The translations under genes and the position numbers were made by a program. The notes beneath the pieces were generated by a model. It was given only the letters and a program-made list of their open reading frames with translations. It was not told where the DNA came from and ran no database searches. Positions 1 through 8,803 of a DNA stretch of 64,000 bases are shown piece by piece (within the stretch, counting starts at the first letter, position 1; every line of letters starts with the position of its first letter). The DNA comes from CADEDH01 sp963732695 (lineage in GTDB: Bacteria > Actinomycetota > Acidimicrobiia > Acidimicrobiales > SZUA-35), in contig CAVTAP010000008.1 in NCBI GenBank assembly GCA_963732695.1, positions 372,001 through 436,000 on the forward strand, written 5' to 3'.

Positions 1-191
1 AGGGCCTCGTCGGCGGTGTTCTTGGCCTGCTCGGCCGACAGCGCGGCCTGGTAGGCCAGCTCCTTGGCCTCGTTGACCTTGTCTTCGAGGTCCGGGTCGG
101 CGGCCGCGCTGCCGCCCCCGCAGGCGCTGGCGGTGAGGGCCAGCGCCGCGAGCAGCGAGAACGATCGGGTGGTACGAACAGCAGGGCGCAC
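1..191 (-). CDS. Lipoprotein, N-terminal fragment (runs off the window)
   Basis: The reading frame begins at a GTG whose Shine-Dalgarno GGAGG lies six bases upstream, and it is still open at the window edge, so only about 63 residues are visible. The N-terminus is basic (RPAVRTTR), then hydrophobic, and ends in the lipobox LTASAC followed by a Gly/Ser/Ala linker, which is a standard lipoprotein signal peptide. The mature part begins as an Ala/Glu/Lys-rich stretch (AYQAALSAEQAKNTADEA) likely to be helical or coiled coil. The function cannot be told from this fragment. The start codon and ribosome site sit inside a hairpin. Confidence 0.7.
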   Translation of the reverse strand, partial: MRPAVRTTRSFSLLAALALTASACGGGSAAADPDLEDKVNEAKELAYQAALSAEQAKNTADEA

Positions 192-236
192 CGGAAACCT
201 CCGTGTCAGGACGACCTGAGCTTCGGAGGGTTCCGG
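191..236 (-). promoter_or_regulatory. Leader hairpin overlapping a ribosome binding site
   Basis: The arms 191-203 and 224-236 are complementary at 12 of 13 positions, with a 20-base loop. On the minus-strand transcript the downstream arm contains the GGAGG ribosome site and touches the GTG start of the lipoprotein gene. It could hide the start site, or act as a terminator for the hydrolase gene ending at 253, although no T-tract follows. Role inferred from position only. Confidence 0.45.
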
Positions 237-252
237 TACCGCCTTGAGAAAG

Positions 253-1395
253 CTAGACCAGCTCGTAGAGCGCGGTGCAGAGCGCTTCGGACGTGGGGTT
301 ACCCACGATGCCGGCCGCCATCTTGTTCATCATGTAGGTGAAGGTGAACCGGCGGGCGGTGTCGTTGACGATGATCGAGCCGCCCCAACCACCCCAGAAG
401 CAGGCCCGGGAGTCGGCCCGGCCGCCGTCGATGTAGTACGCGGTCTCGTTGGGCAGGGCGTAGCCGATGCCGAACCGGAACGGCATCCCCAGCACCAGAT
501 CCACCCCGTTCGACTGCTCGGTGAAGATGAGGTCGATCGTGTCGGGCGACAGCAGGCGCACCCCGTCCACCGCTCCCCCGTTCGACACCACCGACTGGAT
601 CCGGGCCACCGACCGGGCGTTGCCGTGGCCGTTGGCGGCGCCGATGTCGGCCCGGCGCCACTCCGGCGTCCAGGCCACCGAGGCGTCGGGGGCGGGGCCG
701 GTGAACGTCTTGACCGCCGGACTGTCCAGGCCCAGGGCCTCCAGGTCGAACGGCAGCGGGGGCGGCGGGATCACGTTCGACACCCGGCCGAACTCGGCGT
801 CGGGCAGGCCGATGAAGAAGTCGGCCCCCAGCGGGCCGGCGATCTCGTCGGCCAGGAACCGGCCCAGCTTCTTGCCGCTGACCCGGCGAACCACCTCGCC
901 CACCAGGTGCCCCTGGTTGAGGGCGTGGTAGCCCGAGGCGGTGCCCGGCTCCCACCACGGTTCCTGGGCCGCCAGCATCGAGGTGGACCTGTCCCAGTCG
1001 TACAGGTCCTCCACCACCACCGGCTGGGCCCAGCCCGAGACGCCCGAGGTGTGCGACATGAGGTGGCGCACCTCGATGCGCTCCTTGCCGTTGGCGGCGA
1101 ACTCCGGCCAGTACGTGGCCACCGGGGCGAACGGATCGAGCACGCCCCGCTCGATCAGCACCAGGGCACACAGGTTGGTCATGGTCTTGGTGGTCGACCA
1201 CACGTTGGTGATCGTGTTCTCCTCCCACGGCACGGTGCGGGCCTCGTCGGCCCATCCGCCCCAGATGTCGACCACCGGCTCCCCCTCGATCACCAGCGCA
1301 ACCGAGGCGCCGAGGTCGTCGCCCGAGTCGAGCTGGGCCGACAGGATGTCGCTCAGCGGCTTGAACTTCTCGTCACAGGTCCCCTTGATCTCCAT
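253..1395 (-). CDS. Serine hydrolase of the beta-lactamase/family VIII esterase type
   Basis: This 380-residue protein has the layout of EstB-like esterases and class C beta-lactamase relatives. The nucleophile motif SxxK is STTK at residues 67-70, the catalytic tyrosine is probably Y156 in GYHALN, and a C-terminal WGG stretch (FWGGWGGS) stands where beta-lactamases have KTG. HTSG at about 115 is the usual conserved loop. There is no signal peptide, so it probably acts in the cytoplasm on small esters or amides. It is transcribed divergently from the BKACE gene with only 35 bases between the start codons. Substrate unknown. Confidence 0.88.
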   Translation of the reverse strand: MEIKGTCDEKFKPLSDILSAQLDSGDDLGASVALVIEGEPVVDIWGGWADEARTVPWEENTITNVWSTTKTMTNLCALVLIERGVLDPFAPVATYWPEFAANGKERIEVRHLMSHTSGVSGWAQPVVVEDLYDWDRSTSMLAAQEPWWEPGTASGYHALNQGHLVGEVVRRVSGKKLGRFLADEIAGPLGADFFIGLPDAEFGRVSNVIPPPPLPFDLEALGLDSPAVKTFTGPAPDASVAWTPEWRRADIGAANGHGNARSVARIQSVVSNGGAVDGVRLLSPDTIDLIFTEQSNGVDLVLGMPFRFGIGYALPNETAYYIDGGRADSRACFWGGWGGSIIVNDTARRFTFTYMMNKMAAGIVGNPTSEALCTALYELV

Positions 1396-1430
1396 GGGCC
1401 AACGGTAATCCGCCGAATTAAGGTCGGCCC

Positions 1431-2312
1431 ATGGAACCGCTCGTCATCGAAGCCGCCATCAACGGTGAGTCGTCGCCCCGGCGCAACCCCAACGTGCCCC
1501 GCTCCACGAGTGAGATCGCGGCCGACGCCCTGGCCTCCCTGGCCGCCGGGGCCGCCGTGATCCACAACCACACCGACGAGGTGCTGTTCGGGGGATCGGG
1601 CAACCTCGACCCCCAGCTCTACCTCGACGCCTGGGCCCCGGTGCTGGCCGAGCGGCCCGACGCCGTCCTCTACCCCACCATGGCCGGGGGCCGGGAGGGC
1701 CCGATCGAGCCCCGCTACGCCCACTTCGACGCCCTCCACCAGGCCGGGGTGCTGGGCATGGGGGTGGCCGACTCGGGCACGCTGAACCTGGCCTCCCGCA
1801 AGGCCGACGGCACCGTGGTGCCCAACACCATGGTGTACGAGAACACGCCGGCCGACATCGCCTGGATGTACGCCTGGTGCCGGGAGCGGGCCCTGCCCCT
1901 GCACGTGTCGATCTTCGAGCCGGGCGGGCTGCGCCTGGTGCTGGCCCATCACGAGGCCCGCACCCTGCCGCCGGGGGTCAAGATCCAGTTCTACCTGATG
2001 GGGCCGCGGTCGCTGTCGGGCCTGCCGGCCGAGCCGTGGGCGCTCGAGGCCTACCTGCGGCTGCTGGGCGACGCCCCCATCCCGTGGATGGTGGGCACCC
2101 CGGGGGCCGACATCGGCCGCACCGAGCTGCCCCGCATGGCCATCGAGCGGGGCGGCCACGTGCGGGTGGGCCTGGAGGACCACTACGACCACACCGGCAC
2201 CCGGGCCACACCGTCCAACGCCGAGCTGGTGGCCGAGATGGTGGAGCTGGCCGCCGCCTGTGGCCGCCCGGTGGCCAGCTGCGAGGAGACGAAGGCCCTG
2301 CTGGCGCCCTGA
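1431..2312 (+). CDS. BKACE family beta-keto acid cleavage enzyme (DUF849)
   Basis: The 293-residue product matches the 3-keto-5-aminohexanoate cleavage enzyme family, TIM-barrel enzymes that condense a beta-keto acid with acetyl-CoA and release acetoacetate plus a new acyl-CoA. The metal-binding pair is in IHNHTD (H45 and H47), and GLEDHYD near residue 250 is the usual late metal/substrate motif. The family works on many beta-keto acids, so the substrate cannot be assigned. The amidohydrolase downstream begins 133 bases later, beyond a palindromic repeat, so they are probably separate transcripts. Confidence 0.9.
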   Translation: MEPLVIEAAINGESSPRRNPNVPRSTSEIAADALASLAAGAAVIHNHTDEVLFGGSGNLDPQLYLDAWAPVLAERPDAVLYPTMAGGREGPIEPRYAHFDALHQAGVLGMGVADSGTLNLASRKADGTVVPNTMVYENTPADIAWMYAWCRERALPLHVSIFEPGGLRLVLAHHEARTLPPGVKIQFYLMGPRSLSGLPAEPWALEAYLRLLGDAPIPWMVGTPGADIGRTELPRMAIERGGHVRVGLEDHYDHTGTRATPSNAELVAEMVELAAACGRPVASCEETKALLAP

Positions 2313-2388
2313 GCGAACCGGCAGTTCGCGCATCGGGCCGAACTTCGTCGACAAATGCCGCCGGAAGCGGCATTTCTCGACAAGGTTC
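2313..2388. repeat. Dispersed palindromic element, copy 1
   Basis: The core 2340-2388 is an imperfect palindrome: arms 2340-2361 and 2367-2388 agree at 19 of 22 positions around a 5-base loop. The flank 2313-2339 is also conserved in the second copy at 36931-37014, which lies in the opposite orientation. The flank holds a small perfect hairpin (GCGAAC/GTTCGC). The element starts directly at the BKACE stop codon. It resembles REP-type extragenic palindromes. Confidence 0.75.
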
Positions 2389-2444
2389 GCCCCCCGGGGG
2401 GAGACTGGAGGGCAGCCAGGCCAGGCACACCAGGGGGTACAGCC

Positions 2445-4175
2445 ATGTTCGATCTCGTGATCTCGGGCGGCGACGTCGTCGACGGCACCGGGGCGCCCCG
2501 GCGCCGGGCCGACGTGGGCATAGCAGGCGAGCGCATCACCGAGGTGGGCGACCTGTCGGGGCGGGCCGCCAAGCGCCGGATCGACGCCGACGGCGCCCTG
2601 GTGACCCCGGGCTGGGTCGACATCCACACCCACTACGACGGCCAGGCCACCTGGGACCCGATGATGGCGCCGTCGTCGCTGCACGGCGTCACCTCGGTGG
2701 TGATGGGCAACTGCGGCGTCGGCTTCGCCCCCGCCCGCCAGGGCGCGGCCGAGCACGACTTCCTCATCGCCCTGATGGAAGGGGTGGAGGACATCCCCGG
2801 CACCGCCCTGCACGAGGGCCTCCCGTGGGACTGGGAGAGCTTCCCCCAGTACCTCGACTCGGTGGACTCCCGGCCCCACGCCATCGACATCGGCTCGATG
2901 CTGCCCCACGCCGCCCTGCGGGCCTACGTGATGGGCGAGCGGGGGGCCAACTACAAAGAAGACGCCCGGCCCGACGAGATCGCCGAGATGACCCGCCTCA
3001 CCATCGAGGCCCTGGAGGCGGGGGCCATCGGGGTGGGCACCTCGCGCACCGTCAACCACCGCAGCCGAACCGGAGCCAAGATCGGCACGCTCACCGCCTC
3101 CAACGAGGAGCTGCTCGGCATCGCCGAGGGCCTGCGCCACACGGGCAAGGGGGTGCTGCAGTTCGTGTCGGACTTCAAGGGCCTGGACGACGAGCTGGCC
3201 CTGATGCGCCGGGCGGCGGAGATGGCGGGCCGGCCGCTGTCGGTGTCGCTGGTGCAGGCCGACCCCGACCCCGACCGGTGGCGCCGGGTGGTCGATCACC
3301 TGGCCCGGGCCCAGGCCGACGGGATCGACATGAAGGCCCAGGTGGCGTGCCGTCCGGTGGGCCTGCTGGTGGGCCTTCACGGCTCGATGCACCCCTTCGT
3401 CCGCACCCCCACGTGGATGACGCTGGCCGACCTGCCCCTGGCCGAGCAGGTGGCCCGGATGCGGGATCCCGAGCTCCGGGCCCGCCTGCTGGCCGAGGCC
3501 CGCGACGTGCGGGGCGGCCTGTACGCCGTGGTGGCCCGCCAGCCCCACAAGCTCTACCGCCTGGGCGACCCGCCCCGCTACGAGCCCGACCCGTCGGAGT
3601 CGCTGGCGGCCGAGGCCCAGCGCCGGGGCATCGACGACCCCATGGAGCTGGTGTACGACGTGCTCCTGGAGCGGGCCGGCACCGAGATGCTGTACGTCCC
3701 GGCGGCCAACTTCGCCGGCTCCACCCTCGATGCGGCCCGGGAGATGCTGCTGTCGGAGTGGTGCCTGCCCGGCCTGTCCGACGGCGGGGCCCACGTCAGC
3801 TTCATCTGCGACGCCTCGTTCCCCACGTTCCTGCTCACCCACTGGTGCCGGGACCGGACCCGGGGCGAGAAGCTGCCCCTGGAGCTGGCGGTGAAGCGCC
3901 AGACCCACGACACGGCCCGTCACATCGGCTGGCTCGACCGGGGCGTGCTGGCCCCGGGTTACCTGGCCGACCTGAACGTGATCGACTTCGACCGCCTCCA
4001 GCTCCGCCCGCCCACGATGATCAACGACCTGCCGGCCGGCGGCCGCCGCCTCATGCAGCGGGCCGACGGCTACCGCCACACGATCAAGCGGGGCGAGGTC
4101 AGCTTCGACGAGGGCGAGCACACCGGGGTGCTCAACGGCCACCTCGTCCGGGGCGCCCAGGCCGGCCCGGCCTGA
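2445..4175 (+). CDS. N-acyl-D-amino-acid deacylase-like amidohydrolase
   Basis: This 576-residue protein belongs to the D-aminoacylase branch of the amidohydrolase superfamily, which hydrolyses amide bonds with one or two metals. It opens with the typical beta-strand start FDLVISGGDVVDGTG, and the metal motif HxH is DIHTHYDG (H61 and H63). A later SDGGAH segment supplies further metal and substrate contacts. The ATG at 2445 was chosen because the N-terminal strand begins there; the open frame extends 30 codons further upstream into the palindromic repeat. A strong hairpin follows the stop. The exact substrate is not known. Confidence 0.88.
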   Translation: MFDLVISGGDVVDGTGAPRRRADVGIAGERITEVGDLSGRAAKRRIDADGALVTPGWVDIHTHYDGQATWDPMMAPSSLHGVTSVVMGNCGVGFAPARQGAAEHDFLIALMEGVEDIPGTALHEGLPWDWESFPQYLDSVDSRPHAIDIGSMLPHAALRAYVMGERGANYKEDARPDEIAEMTRLTIEALEAGAIGVGTSRTVNHRSRTGAKIGTLTASNEELLGIAEGLRHTGKGVLQFVSDFKGLDDELALMRRAAEMAGRPLSVSLVQADPDPDRWRRVVDHLARAQADGIDMKAQVACRPVGLLVGLHGSMHPFVRTPTWMTLADLPLAEQVARMRDPELRARLLAEARDVRGGLYAVVARQPHKLYRLGDPPRYEPDPSESLAAEAQRRGIDDPMELVYDVLLERAGTEMLYVPAANFAGSTLDAAREMLLSEWCLPGLSDGGAHVSFICDASFPTFLLTHWCRDRTRGEKLPLELAVKRQTHDTARHIGWLDRGVLAPGYLADLNVIDFDRLQLRPPTMINDLPAGGRRLMQRADGYRHTIKRGEVSFDEGEHTGVLNGHLVRGAQAGPA

Positions 4176-4186
4176 GCCGAGCCAGA

Positions 4187-4241
4187 CCCGGAACTCTGAC
4201 ACGGCGTGCCGCCAGGCGGTACCCGGTGTCAGAGTTCCGGG
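4187..4241. terminator. Bidirectional terminator hairpin between convergent genes
   Basis: The arms 4187-4202 and 4226-4241 are a perfect 16-base inverted repeat (CCCGGAACTCTGACAC), with a loop that can itself fold. It lies between the stop of the amidohydrolase gene and the stop of the convergent transporter gene at 4246. No long T-run follows, as is common in high-GC actinobacteria. Confidence 0.8.
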
Positions 4242-4245
4242 ATGG

Positions 4246-4971
4246 TTACATCACAGTGGCGCCCAGCAGGGAGCCGATGCCGACGGTGAGGACGCAGGCG
4301 GCGGTGGCCAGGGCCACCTGGCGCAGGCCGCTGCGGACCTTCGATCGCTCGGTGAAATAGGCCAGGGAGGCGCCCACGGCGAAGGCGGCCGCCAGCCCGA
4401 TCAGCACGGAGATCACGGCGGCGGCCAGGCCGCCGGCGAACACGTAGGGCACCAGGGGGAGGGCGGCGCCCACGGCGAAGGCGACGAACGAGCTCCCGGC
4501 GGCGCCCAGGGGATTGCCGATGCTGTCCGGGTCGACCCCCAGCTCCTCCCGGGCGTGGACCTCGAGCGCCACCTCGGGGTCGGCCATCACGGCGCTGGCC
4601 ATGGCGTGGGCGTGCTCCGGCTCGATCCCCCGGGACCGGTAGATGGCGGCCAGCTCGGTGATCTCCAGCTCCGGCTCCTCGGCGATCGAGGCCCGCTCGA
4701 TCTCCAGCTCCCGCTCCACCAGCTCGGTCTGGGCCTTGACCGACACGTACTCGCCAGCCGCCATCGAGGCCGCGCCGGCCAGCAGCCCGGAGATGCCGGC
4801 CAACAGCACGGTCGCCGACGAGGTTCCGGCCGCCGCCACCCCCAGCACGAGGGCCACGTTCGACACCAGCCCGTCGCTGATCCCGAACACGGTGGCCCGG
4901 GCGGTACCGCCGCCGAGGTCGCGGTGCTCGTGGACCAGATGCTCGTCGCCCGGTTGCTGGTGCTCGCTCAC
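4246..4971 (-). CDS. VIT1/CCC1 family transporter
   Basis: The protein (241 residues from the GTG at 4971) matches the vacuolar iron transporter family, membrane proteins that move Fe(II) or Mn(II) out of the cytoplasm. The first membrane segment carries the family signature around ATVFGISDGLVSN. A cytoplasmic Glu-rich loop (ELVERELEIERASI onward) corresponds to the metal-binding domain, and the C-terminal half has three more hydrophobic segments. The open frame extends 19 codons further upstream, but that part is Cys/Pro-rich and unlike the family; starting at 4971 gives the usual length of about 240. Metal specificity is inferred from the family. Confidence 0.85.
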   Translation of the reverse strand: MSEHQQPGDEHLVHEHRDLGGGTARATVFGISDGLVSNVALVLGVAAAGTSSATVLLAGISGLLAGAASMAAGEYVSVKAQTELVERELEIERASIAEEPELEITELAAIYRSRGIEPEHAHAMASAVMADPEVALEVHAREELGVDPDSIGNPLGAAGSSFVAFAVGAALPLVPYVFAGGLAAAVISVLIGLAAAFAVGASLAYFTERSKVRSGLRQVALATAACVLTVGIGSLLGATVM

Positions 4972-5101
4972 GGCCCCCACTCTAGGGCAACCCCGCTCCG
5001 GCCCGAAGCAGCTGGTGTCGCAGGTCACGGCGACGCGACAGCGTGCCGTCGCACGAACTTCGCTGCGTTGCCGCGTTCAGGGCGCGAGATCGCAACGGAG
5101 T

Positions 5102-5443
5102 TCAGGCCGGGCGGTGCAGCAGGGCCTTGACGGCGGTGAGCACGGCGGCCGCCTCGGCGCCGTCGGCCGCCGGGCGCTCGACGACGGCCACGGCGTCGAC
5201 CACGAGGCTGTGGCCGTCCTCCAACGGGGGCCACAGCAGGGTGACGGCGGGCTGGGCTTCGATGTTGCGGGCCGCCGTCCGACTCACCGGCGTCCGCAGC
5301 TCCACCCCGTCCGCCGTCCCGCTGACGTCGAACCGCAGGTGCAGCATGTGGGGCCGGCTGCCCTCGGTGGTGGTCAACAGGTAGCCGGGGCCCCGCCGGG
5401 CCACCTCGCCCGCCAGGTCCTCCAGCGGTACCGGGATGCTCAT
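5102..5443 (-). CDS. Pyridoxamine 5'-phosphate oxidase-fold protein
   Basis: This short (113-residue) protein has the split-barrel flavin-binding pattern of the PNPOx-like superfamily: YLLTTTEGSRPHMLHLRF is the first strand pair, followed by a mid-protein RNIEAQPAVTLLWPP segment typical of the barrel. Many small actinobacterial members bind F420, FMN or haem and their reactions are mostly unknown. The start ATG at 5443 gives a normal N-terminus. It stands alone between the transporter and the hydrolase genes on the same strand. Confidence 0.78.
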   Translation of the reverse strand: MSIPVPLEDLAGEVARRGPGYLLTTTEGSRPHMLHLRFDVSGTADGVELRTPVSRTAARNIEAQPAVTLLWPPLEDGHSLVVDAVAVVERPAADGAEAAAVLTAVKALLHRPA

Positions 5444-5508
5444 GGCTGGCAGCGTAGCTGCCGGCCGGGGTTGGGGGCCCGGGGGCGCAGCCCCGCAACA
5501 GCGAAACC

Positions 5509-6384
5509 TTAGGGGCCGAGCAGCGGCTCGAAGTGGGCCACGATCGACGCCGCGATGGCCGCCCCGTCCTCCATCGGCCCGAAATGGGACAGCGTGGGGT
5601 GGAGCTCGAACCGGCAGTGGCCCAGGGCCGCGGCGATCAGGGGCGCCACCTGGGCCGGCACGGCGTGGGCCTCGGCCGCCTCGCCTCCCGCCACCACCAC
5701 CGAGGGCACGGTGATGGCGGCCAGCCGGGTGAAGTCAACCGGCTCGCCGCTGCCGAACACCCGGGCCTCGTCGTCGGGCCGGCACGACAAGCGCACCCCG
5801 GACTCCGTCGGGTAGGTGCCGATCGCCATGTAGGCCCGCACCGCCACCGGGTCACAGGCCGAGAACGGGGGCTTGGACGACAGGCGGGCCACGGCGTCGT
5901 CCACCGAGTCGAAGTCGGCCCGGCGCCGGCGGGAGGCCTCGATCAGGAACGAGGGCAGCGACCGCTCCCCGAACGTGGTGGGCACCACCACCGGCTCGAA
6001 CAGCCACAGGCCCCGGAACAGCTCCTGGCGCCTGAGGGCGGCGTACACCACCGATGCCCCGCCCAGCGAGTGACCGGCATAGCACACCGGCCCCCCGCCC
6101 ACGGCCTCCACGCACGCCAGCACATCTTCGGCGAAACGGTCCCGGGCCACCGAATAGTCGTCGCTGGCCGGGTGATCGGGGGTGGCCGGCCGGGTGGCTC
6201 CGTGGCCCCGGAGGTCGATCCCCCAACACCGGAACCGGCTCCGCAGGTGGGGCACCACGGCCGCCCACATGCCGGCGTTGAGCCCGTTGCCGTGGCCCAT
6301 CAGGAGCGGCGGCCCGTCGCCCCCGAAGTCGTGCAGGGCCACCGGCTCGCCGTCGGCGCTGGTCACGATCCGGGCTGGTGTCAT
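5509..6384 (-). CDS. Alpha/beta hydrolase
   Basis: The 291-residue product is a canonical alpha/beta-fold hydrolase. The oxyanion loop is GHGNG near residue 30, the nucleophile elbow is GHSLGG with S106, and the catalytic histidine is probably in TLSHFGP near the C-terminus. No signal peptide is present. The substrate cannot be told: family members include esterases, epoxide hydrolases and C-C hydrolases. It is divergent from the large operon starting at 6504. Confidence 0.85.
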   Translation of the reverse strand: MTPARIVTSADGEPVALHDFGGDGPPLLMGHGNGLNAGMWAAVVPHLRSRFRCWGIDLRGHGATRPATPDHPASDDYSVARDRFAEDVLACVEAVGGGPVCYAGHSLGGASVVYAALRRQELFRGLWLFEPVVVPTTFGERSLPSFLIEASRRRRADFDSVDDAVARLSSKPPFSACDPVAVRAYMAIGTYPTESGVRLSCRPDDEARVFGSGEPVDFTRLAAITVPSVVVAGGEAAEAHAVPAQVAPLIAAALGHCRFELHPTLSHFGPMEDGAAIAASIVAHFEPLLGP

Positions 6385-6429
6385 CGCCGCCCGACGCTAC
6401 CGGCGCCGGCCCGCCACCGGGAAATTTGT

Positions 6430-6455
6430 GGAACCAAGGTGACGAACGAAACGTC
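6430..6455 (+). promoter_or_regulatory. Candidate ECF sigma-factor promoter for the MoxR/VWA operon
   Basis: GGAACC at 6430-6435 is followed after exactly 16 bases by CGTC at 6452-6455, the classical -35/-10 pattern of extracytoplasmic-function (SigE/RpoE-type) promoters. Transcription would start near 6462, about 40 bases ahead of the GTG at 6504. The match is by eye to the known consensus. Confidence 0.6.
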
Positions 6456-6503
6456 GTACGGGATGAGACACTTGGCACCACATCTCGGGGAGGAGACAGA
6501 TCG

Positions 6504-8803
6504 GTGATTGCACCCTGGAGGCTGCTCGCGGTGGCCGTCGCCCTGACCGTGGTCGCCGCCGGCCCCGTCGTGGCCGCCTCTCCGGCTGCGGCCGACACCA
6601 CCCTCGAGGTCACCACGCCGGCCGACGGCCACTACCTCGGGGGCGGGATGCCCATCCCCCTGCTGGTCACGATCAAGGCCGACGGGGCGGTCAGGGGCTC
6701 GCTGGTGGCCACGTTCGACGGGACGTTCGCCGGCGCCCAGCAGGTGGAGGTGCCGGGCGGCAGCTCCAAGCAGGTGCTGTTCGTGGTCACCCCGCCCCAG
6801 TGGTCCACCTCGGGCCAGATCTCCTTCGACGGTGGGGCCGACGACAGCGCCACGGCCCGCCTCAACCTGCAACCGGCCGGCTCCGACGAGATGGTGGGCG
6901 TGCTGCCCTCGCTCACCGAGGGTCGTGACGTTCCGGCCACGGCCCAACTCGCCGTCGACCTCGGCGTGGCCCGCCTCTACCCGTTCGATCCCACCCTGCT
7001 CGACACCGCCGGGCCCGATGCCCTCGGGGCGTTCAGCCAGGTGCTGGCCACCCCCGACGATCTGGCCGCCTTGCCTGAAACTCAGCTGAGCGCCCTGCGG
7101 GCCTGGGTGGGCACCACCGGCGGCACGCTCGTGGTCGACGGGCCCCCCGACACCCCGATCCCGATCGAGGCGGAGCCGGTGCCGGGCGCCACCGACGGCT
7201 CGGCCACCTTCGGCGTGGGCCAGGTCCGGTTCTCCGACGGCAGGGCATCGGCGTCCGACTACGACGGCGTGTTCGCCCCCACCATCCCCCGCGATACCAC
7301 CGAGTTCCCCTTCGGGGCCAACGCCTTCGGCGTGGCCCCCACCACGATCCTGCTGGCCAGCGACGCCGGGGTCCGCATCCCCGCCATCGGCACCCTGGTG
7401 GGCCTGCTGGTGGTGTACGCCCTGGTGGCAGGGCCGGTGCTGTGGCTCGTCCTGCGGCGAACGAAGCGGGAGACGGCCCTCTGGCTGGCGCTGCCCGCCC
7501 TGGCCGTGATCGGCACCGGCGCCGTGTACGGGTTGGGTCGGGCGATGCGCCACGACACCAGCACGGCCCACGCCACGATCGTGGCCGACCTGCCCGCCAC
7601 CCGGGTCATCACCACCGAGGTGCTCGTGACCTCCCCCGGCGGAGGCAAGGCCGGGGTGGAGCTGGGCGACGGGTGGCGGCCGGTGCAGTCGGTCTCCGAC
7701 GAGCAGTTCTTCGGCCCCGGTGGCTTCGGCATGGGCGGGGGCGGCGCCTCCACCCGCCAGCAGTCGCTCGACGGGAACAAGCTGCTGACCGACCTGCCGG
7801 CCGGCGGGGTGGGCGTGGTCAGCGCCGAGGCGGCCCAGCCGGCGGCCGAGCCGTCGTGGTCGTTCGACCTGCACCCCACCGACAACGGCCTGGCCGGCAC
7901 GATCACCAACCAGACCGACCGCAAGCTGGAGACCATCATGGTGGCGTCGGGGCAGGGCTTCGACCAGGTGAGCGACCTGGATCCTGGCGAATCGGCCGAG
8001 GTCACGCTGAACGGCGCCAACCGGCCGGTGGTCACCAGCGACCGCCTGGCCGAGCAGCTCATGAACGGCGACCCGTTCAGCCCCAACGACGGGGCGGCCA
8101 ACCCCGGCCTGCTGGGCAACTGGCTGAGCCGGCGGCCGATGCTGCGCTCGCCGGGGTTCATCACAGCCGTGGGCTGGACCCGCGACCAGCCGGGCCCGCT
8201 CCACACCGCCCGGGGGGCCACGGTGGACAAAGGCCGGACCGCCTTCCTCACCACGGCCCGGGTCGACACCAGCGATCTCGACGCCGCCAACGGCCGCATC
8301 GAGCTGGTGCGGGGCACCTCCACCCGGGTGGCCGACCGCTCGGGCGCCAACGAGTGCACCGACCTCACCACCACGGCCCGGCTCACCCCGGCCGCCTCCG
8401 TCACCCAGCCGGTGATCGACGTGTCGACCCGGTCGGTGGCGGCGCTCGACATCTGGACCGGCGAGGGCTGGCTGCCGTCCGGCCTCGACAATGCCGGCGG
8501 CCCCGACGTGGCCCTGGCCCTGCCCGAGGGGGCCGGCGACAACGGCTCGGTCTACGTGCGGCTCCAGATGACGTGCGACGTGTGGGGCATCGCCGACCCC
8601 TTCCCGTCGCTGCGCACGGCCGAGAGCGGCGAGGAGGTCTTCGCCATAGACGCCACCAGCGTCGTCCGGGCCGGCCTCGGTACCGGCGGCACGGGCGGCG
8701 GGTCGACAGCCACCCCACCGCCCCGGCGGTGGCGGTGGCCAAGCCGCTCCCGGCCCCGGTCGTACCGGCCACCACCATCGCTCCGGGAGCCGGCAATGAC
8801 TGA
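6504..8803 (+). CDS. Exported membrane-anchored protein, first gene of the MoxR/VWA operon (apparent frameshift)
   Basis: The GTG start is preceded by a purine-rich ribosome site (GGGGAGGAG). A signal peptide (hydrophobic VAVALTVVAAG, cleavage near SPAAADT) leads into a long extracytoplasmic beta-rich region. Two hydrophobic helices near residues 295-350 (IGTLVGLLVVYALVAGPVLW and a second) follow, then another large domain with a Gly-rich loop. The family is not recognised; similar proteins open ABC/MoxR clusters. Near 8713-8716 one C appears to be missing: the printed frame turns Arg/Trp-rich and runs without a stop into the ATPase gene, whereas the neighbouring frame gives a natural Ala/Pro tail ending at 8803. 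Restored length is about 766 residues. Confidence 0.72.

Noticed and set aside
1353..4202. A 949-codon minus-strand frame spanning the BKACE and amidohydrolase genes
   Set aside because: Antisense shadow with biased composition; it crosses two well-defined plus-strand genes and a palindromic repeat.
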